Shown in pieces: positions 5,690 through 7,096 of a DNA stretch of 7,096 bases. The position numbers and the translations under genes were made by a program. Position 1 is the stretch's first letter. Every line of letters begins with the position of its first letter. The notes under the pieces are model-generated. The model worked only from the letters and a program-made list of their open reading frames with translations. It was not told the origin of the DNA and ran no database searches. This stretch comes from Candidatus Bathyarchaeota archaeon. Lineage in GTDB: Archaea; Thermoproteota; Bathyarchaeia; Bathyarchaeales; DTEX01. Location of the stretch: positions 1 through 7,096 of the forward strand of contig JAOAJJ010000058.1 of assembly GCA_026414245.1 (NCBI GenBank). Direction: 5' to 3'.

Positions 5690-5723
5690 TTAACTGAAAA
5701 ACTAAATATGGGTTTAATAGAGG
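5690..5723 (+). repeat. Imperfect duplicate of the tRNA-Leu promoter region
   Basis: ttaactgaaaaactaaat (5690-5707) matches 6044-6061 at 17 of 18 bases, and both are followed at nearly the same distance by tagagg (5718-5723 and 6073-6078). In the right copy this leads into tRNA-Leu; here no tRNA follows, only a 15-codon ORF at 5734. Confidence 0.6.
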
Positions 5724-6043
5724 AGTAAAAGGGATGTCAGCTAGCGCCCTCTTCTCACTTTACCTTGGATTGGATTCATAACATTCTTATATTTTATTGT
5801 GGAATAAGAAATCTTTTAAATTATAAGAGCCAAAAAATAATTAACATATACTCATCATCTATAAGTTCTACTTAGCGATGTTTCTTCTTTGTACATTAAT
5901 ATATCTTTTATTGTAGTAAAATATGACTTAAATATCATATGAAATTAAACCCGGACTTAATTTATCTTTGATGCACTCAAAATTAATCGGGATTTTTATT
6001 CTAAAGGAGCAGACATGAATTGTATGAATAGACCGATAAAGAT

Positions 6044-6061
6044 TTAACTGAAAAATTAAAT
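6044..6061 (+). promoter_or_regulatory. BRE/TATA promoter of tRNA-Leu
   Basis: ttaactgaaaaattaaat lies 17 bp before the first base of the mature tRNA. The purine-rich actgaaa resembles a BRE and aaaattaaat a TATA box, at the distance expected if the transcript starts a few bases before the tRNA. Confidence 0.55.
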
Positions 6062-6077
6062 CTTATAATTTTTAGAG

Positions 6078-6165
6078 GCGGGGGTTGCCAAGCCTGGCCA
6101 AAGGCGCAGCCCTGAGGCGGCTGTCCCATAGGGGTTCGTGGGTTCAAATCCCACCCCCCGCACCA
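6078..6165 (+). tRNA. tRNA-Leu (anticodon GAG), type II, CCA encoded
   Basis: All arms fold perfectly. The acceptor stem GCGGGGG/CCCCCGC spans 6078-6084 and 6155-6161, and the D stem is GCC/GGC with G18-G19 at 6096-6097. The anticodon stem CAGCC/GGCTG encloses the loop CTGAGGC, giving anticodon GAG (6114-6116), which reads CUC and CUU leucine codons. A long variable arm of 14 nt (6124-6137, CCC-ata-GGG) marks a class II tRNA. The T stem GTGGG/CCCAC encloses TTCAAAT. The discriminator is A (6162), as expected for leucine, and CCA (6163-6165) is encoded. There is no intron. Confidence 0.97.
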
Positions 6166-6178
6166 AGAAAATTGCTGC

Positions 6179-6184
6179 TTTTTT
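6179..6184 (+). terminator. T-tract terminator of tRNA-Leu
   Basis: Six T residues begin 13 bp after the encoded CCA, a normal distance for archaeal tRNA termination. The tract overlaps the stop codon of the convergent small gene. Confidence 0.6.
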
Positions 6185-6335
6185 AAAATGGGGCTTGAAG
6201 GGACCGTCCCGTCTGGCTTATTAGTAGGGTTTCGAGGTATTGGTTTACGCCCATGCCTGCTTCCCGCGCCCTAGCCTTCAGCAGCACATAAACCTCCCGC
6301 TTAAGGGTTAAACCAACCATACCAGGCTTAGGCAT
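6183..6335 (-). CDS. Small ribbon-helix-helix-like protein (putative DNA-binding / antitoxin-like)
   Basis: A 50-residue protein from ATG 6335, chosen because a strong Shine-Dalgarno GGAGGTG (6345-6351) precedes it; the frame continues 60 bp upstream, but those residues look non-coding. The sequence fits a ribbon-helix-helix fold: a short strand, MVGLTL (6-11), a first helix over about 12-26 (REVYVLLKARAREAG), the turn GMG, and a second helix over about 30-38 (VNQYLETLL). Such proteins dimerise and bind operators through the paired strand, and many are antitoxins or autoregulators. No toxin partner is visible next to it. It converges with tRNA-Leu, leaving 17 bp between. A palindrome, GGGAC-c-GTCCC (6200-6210), lies within its last codons. 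The family assignment is inference from pattern, and the gene may be a remnant of an integrated element. Confidence 0.6.
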   Translation of the reverse strand: MPKPGMVGLTLKREVYVLLKARAREAGMGVNQYLETLLISQTGRSLQAPF

Positions 6336-6344
6336 GGGAAATTC

Positions 6345-6351
6345 CACCTCC
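6345..6351 (-). promoter_or_regulatory. Strong Shine-Dalgarno GGAGGTG of the small RHH-like gene
   Basis: GGAGGTG on the - strand is nearly complementary to the 16S rRNA 3' end. Its GGAG core is 12 nt before ATG 6335. It fixes the start and rules out the 20-residue upstream extension. Confidence 0.65.
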
Positions 6352-6485
6352 CAACATTTCAAAGTTAGGCATTTTAGCCTATAAAAAGACTGCATCTGAA
6401 AGGTTCAGATTTTCTGAATTGTCTGTGAAACTTGAAAATGTGAAAAATATCCTACTTTTTCATAAGTTAATGCTTCTGCTCGAGG

Positions 6486-6495
6486 AAAAATTTTA
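6486..6495 (+). promoter_or_regulatory. Candidate TATA box for a leaderless transcript
   Basis: aaaaatttta, preceded by purines (gagg), is centred 30 bp before ATG 6520. That would put transcription start on or just before the ATG. No Shine-Dalgarno sequence is present before this ATG, which fits a leaderless mRNA. Confidence 0.45.
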
Positions 6496-6519
6496 CTCTT
6501 CAGACTAATATTTCAAATT

Positions 6520-6753
6520 ATGGATCCAATCATCAAATTATTGAGGGAAAAACCTCAAGCTTTAAAGATTTTGGGCGGTGCTTGGGAAATTCTTTACGTT
6601 GAAGGAAGCGCGCCAGATGTTGGAAAAAGAAGAGAGAATTTTTTAAGGCTCTTCTTTGAGAAGGAGTTTGGGTTAAAAGTACGTGCCCCCTCAACTGAAA
6701 GAGGCTGGGACATTTCAATCATGATCGATGAGGAGGAAAGAAGATATATTTAA
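6520..6753 (+). CDS. Short ORF resembling the N-terminal half of a type II restriction endonuclease (probably truncated)
   Basis: A 77-residue ORF of normal coding appearance that I cannot assign to a named family. Residues 31-64 read APDVGKRRENFLRLFFEKEF and GLKVRAPSTERGWDI: a charged helix followed by a strand with R61-G62-W63-D64, then a second strand (ISIMI) and an acidic turn, then RRYI and the stop. This is the layout seen before and at the first acidic residue of PD-(D/E)xK nucleases, where a (D/E)xK strand should follow. That second half is missing. The last 35 bp overlap the 3' end of a convergent DNA methyltransferase, so the pair looks like a restriction-modification locus with a truncated nuclease. 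No frame continues the protein downstream. The start is leaderless-type (TATA-like run 30 bp upstream). The nuclease assignment is inference from layout and neighbour; the truncation is likely but not proven. Confidence 0.5.
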   Translation: MDPIIKLLREKPQALKILGGAWEILYVEGSAPDVGKRRENFLRLFFEKEFGLKVRAPSTERGWDISIMIDEEERRYI

Positions 6754-7096
6754 CTCGGGCTTCCGCGGCTCTCACATATTCTTCAATGATATCTATACCT
6801 ATGAAATGTCTGCCGAGTTTCGCGGCTGCCACAGCGGTTGTTCCGGATCCTATAAATGGGTCAAGAACGACGTCTCCTTTGAATGTGTATAGTTGAATGC
6901 ATCTGTAGGGTAGTTCCTCTGGAAAAGGAGCTGGATGCCCAACCCTTGTGGCGGGTTCTGGTGGAAATCTCCATACGCTCCTGGTGAACTCAAGAAATTC
7001 TTCTGGTGTTATAGTATCTTCCTTGCCGCTTTTTCTCTCTCTTTTAAAGCTGCCTTTTGAAAGAACTATTATATATTCATGTTGATCTCTTAGTAT
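6719..7096 (-). CDS. DNA methyltransferase, beta class (N4-cytosine / N6-adenine), C-terminal part
   Basis: The frame is open from the right edge to TGA 6719-6721, giving 125 residues of the C-terminal part; the N-terminal part and start are outside. The sequence carries the hallmarks of the N6_N4 methyltransferase family: a basic-acidic linker, VWRFPPEPA (41-49), HPAPFPEELPYR (54-65), the AdoMet-binding motif I DPFIGSGTT (80-88) and the following GRHFIGIDI (95-103). Motif I at the C-terminal side means the catalytic (D/S/T)PP(Y/W) motif must lie upstream (beta-type order), outside the window. The enzyme transfers a methyl group from S-adenosylmethionine to DNA, usually protecting host sites from a partner nuclease. 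Family members end soon after the region matching AEARVKYI (111-118); the last residues here (FFPPHRS) are read from the strand opposite the adjacent nuclease-like ORF. The specificity cannot be told from this part. Confidence 0.9.
   Translation of the reverse strand: MLRDQHEYIIVLSKGSFKRERKSGKEDTITPEEFLEFTRSVWRFPPEPATRVGHPAPFPEELPYRCIQLYTFKGDVVLDPFIGSGTTAVAAAKLGRHFIGIDIIEEYVRAAEARVKYIFFPPHRS

Larger units (their letters stand above)
5483..6077. other. 595-bp AT-rich intergenic region with clustered repeats, no convincing gene
   Basis: No frame on either strand gives a credible protein. The region holds the likely promoter of the dehydrogenase (TATA-like runs at 5491-5500 and 5507-5516 on the - strand), the second 39-bp repeat copy, a 104-bp inverted-repeat segment, a degenerate duplicate of the tRNA promoter region, and two tiny ORFs with Shine-Dalgarno-like leaders (5734-5781, 15 codons; 6015-6047, 10 codons). 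From about 5790 to 6000 the sequence is very AT-rich and I see nothing recognisable in it. Confidence 0.7.

Noticed and set aside
6078..6165. Intron or split in the tRNA-Leu gene
   Set aside because: All stems pair perfectly in the continuous sequence, and the 88-nt length is explained by the long variable arm normal for leucine tRNAs.
6200..6210. GGGAC-c-GTCCC palindrome as an operator or terminator
   Set aside because: It lies in the last codons of the RHH-like gene, is short, and lacks a T-run on the - strand side; too weak to call as a feature.
6183..6395. A longer version of the RHH-like gene starting at 6395
   Set aside because: The extra 20 residues do not look like part of the domain, and a strong GGAGGTG stands right before the internal ATG 6335.
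6753..6900. Continuation of the nuclease-like ORF in another frame (simple frameshift)
   Set aside because: The same frame after the stop gives no nuclease-like sequence, and the opposite strand there is clear methyltransferase coding sequence, so a one-base frameshift does not restore a longer protein.

Overview
The window is archaeal chromosomal DNA. The evidence is an Alba chromatin protein, an RPA-like OB-fold protein, the archaeal families DUF2070 and DUF131, a type II tRNA-Leu with encoded CCA, AT-rich promoters and T-tract terminators. The mix of Alba with these families fits a TACK-group archaeon, possibly a Bathyarchaeia-like lineage. That placement is inference from the gene set; no marker gene here settles it.

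Left part (1-3925), housekeeping-like. A DUF2070 membrane protein enters from the left edge and is followed on the + strand by alba. A T-rich terminator separates alba from a convergent RPA-like single-stranded-DNA-binding protein (- strand). A divergent promoter region (about 2227-2329) then leads into a two-gene + strand operon of DUF131 membrane proteins, the second carrying an N-terminal eight-cysteine zinc module. Its 3' end overlaps tail-to-tail with a TPR/SNAP-like helical-repeat protein on the - strand.

Middle part (3926-5482). A nucleotide-sugar dehydrogenase of the UDP-glucose/UDP-ManNAc dehydrogenase superfamily lies upstream of the TPR gene on the - strand. Most of the fold and several family motifs are present, but the usual catalytic-cysteine loop is shortened and the cysteine is absent.

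Right part (5483-7096), AT-rich and accessory-looking. About 595 bp without a real gene hold a perfect 39-bp copy of the start of the dehydrogenase gene, a 104-bp segment bounded by near-perfect 18-bp inverted repeats, and a degenerate second copy of the tRNA promoter region. Next come tRNA-Leu(GAG), a 50-residue ribbon-helix-helix-like protein, a short leaderless ORF that looks like the N-terminal half of a restriction endonuclease, and, converging on and overlapping it, the C-terminal part of a beta-class DNA methyltransferase that runs off the right edge. This looks like an eroded restriction-modification locus beside a tRNA gene.

No complete new multi-gene system can be demonstrated. The most notable signals are the cysteine-less dehydrogenase, the repeat cluster upstream of it, and the truncated endonuclease/methyltransferase junction.
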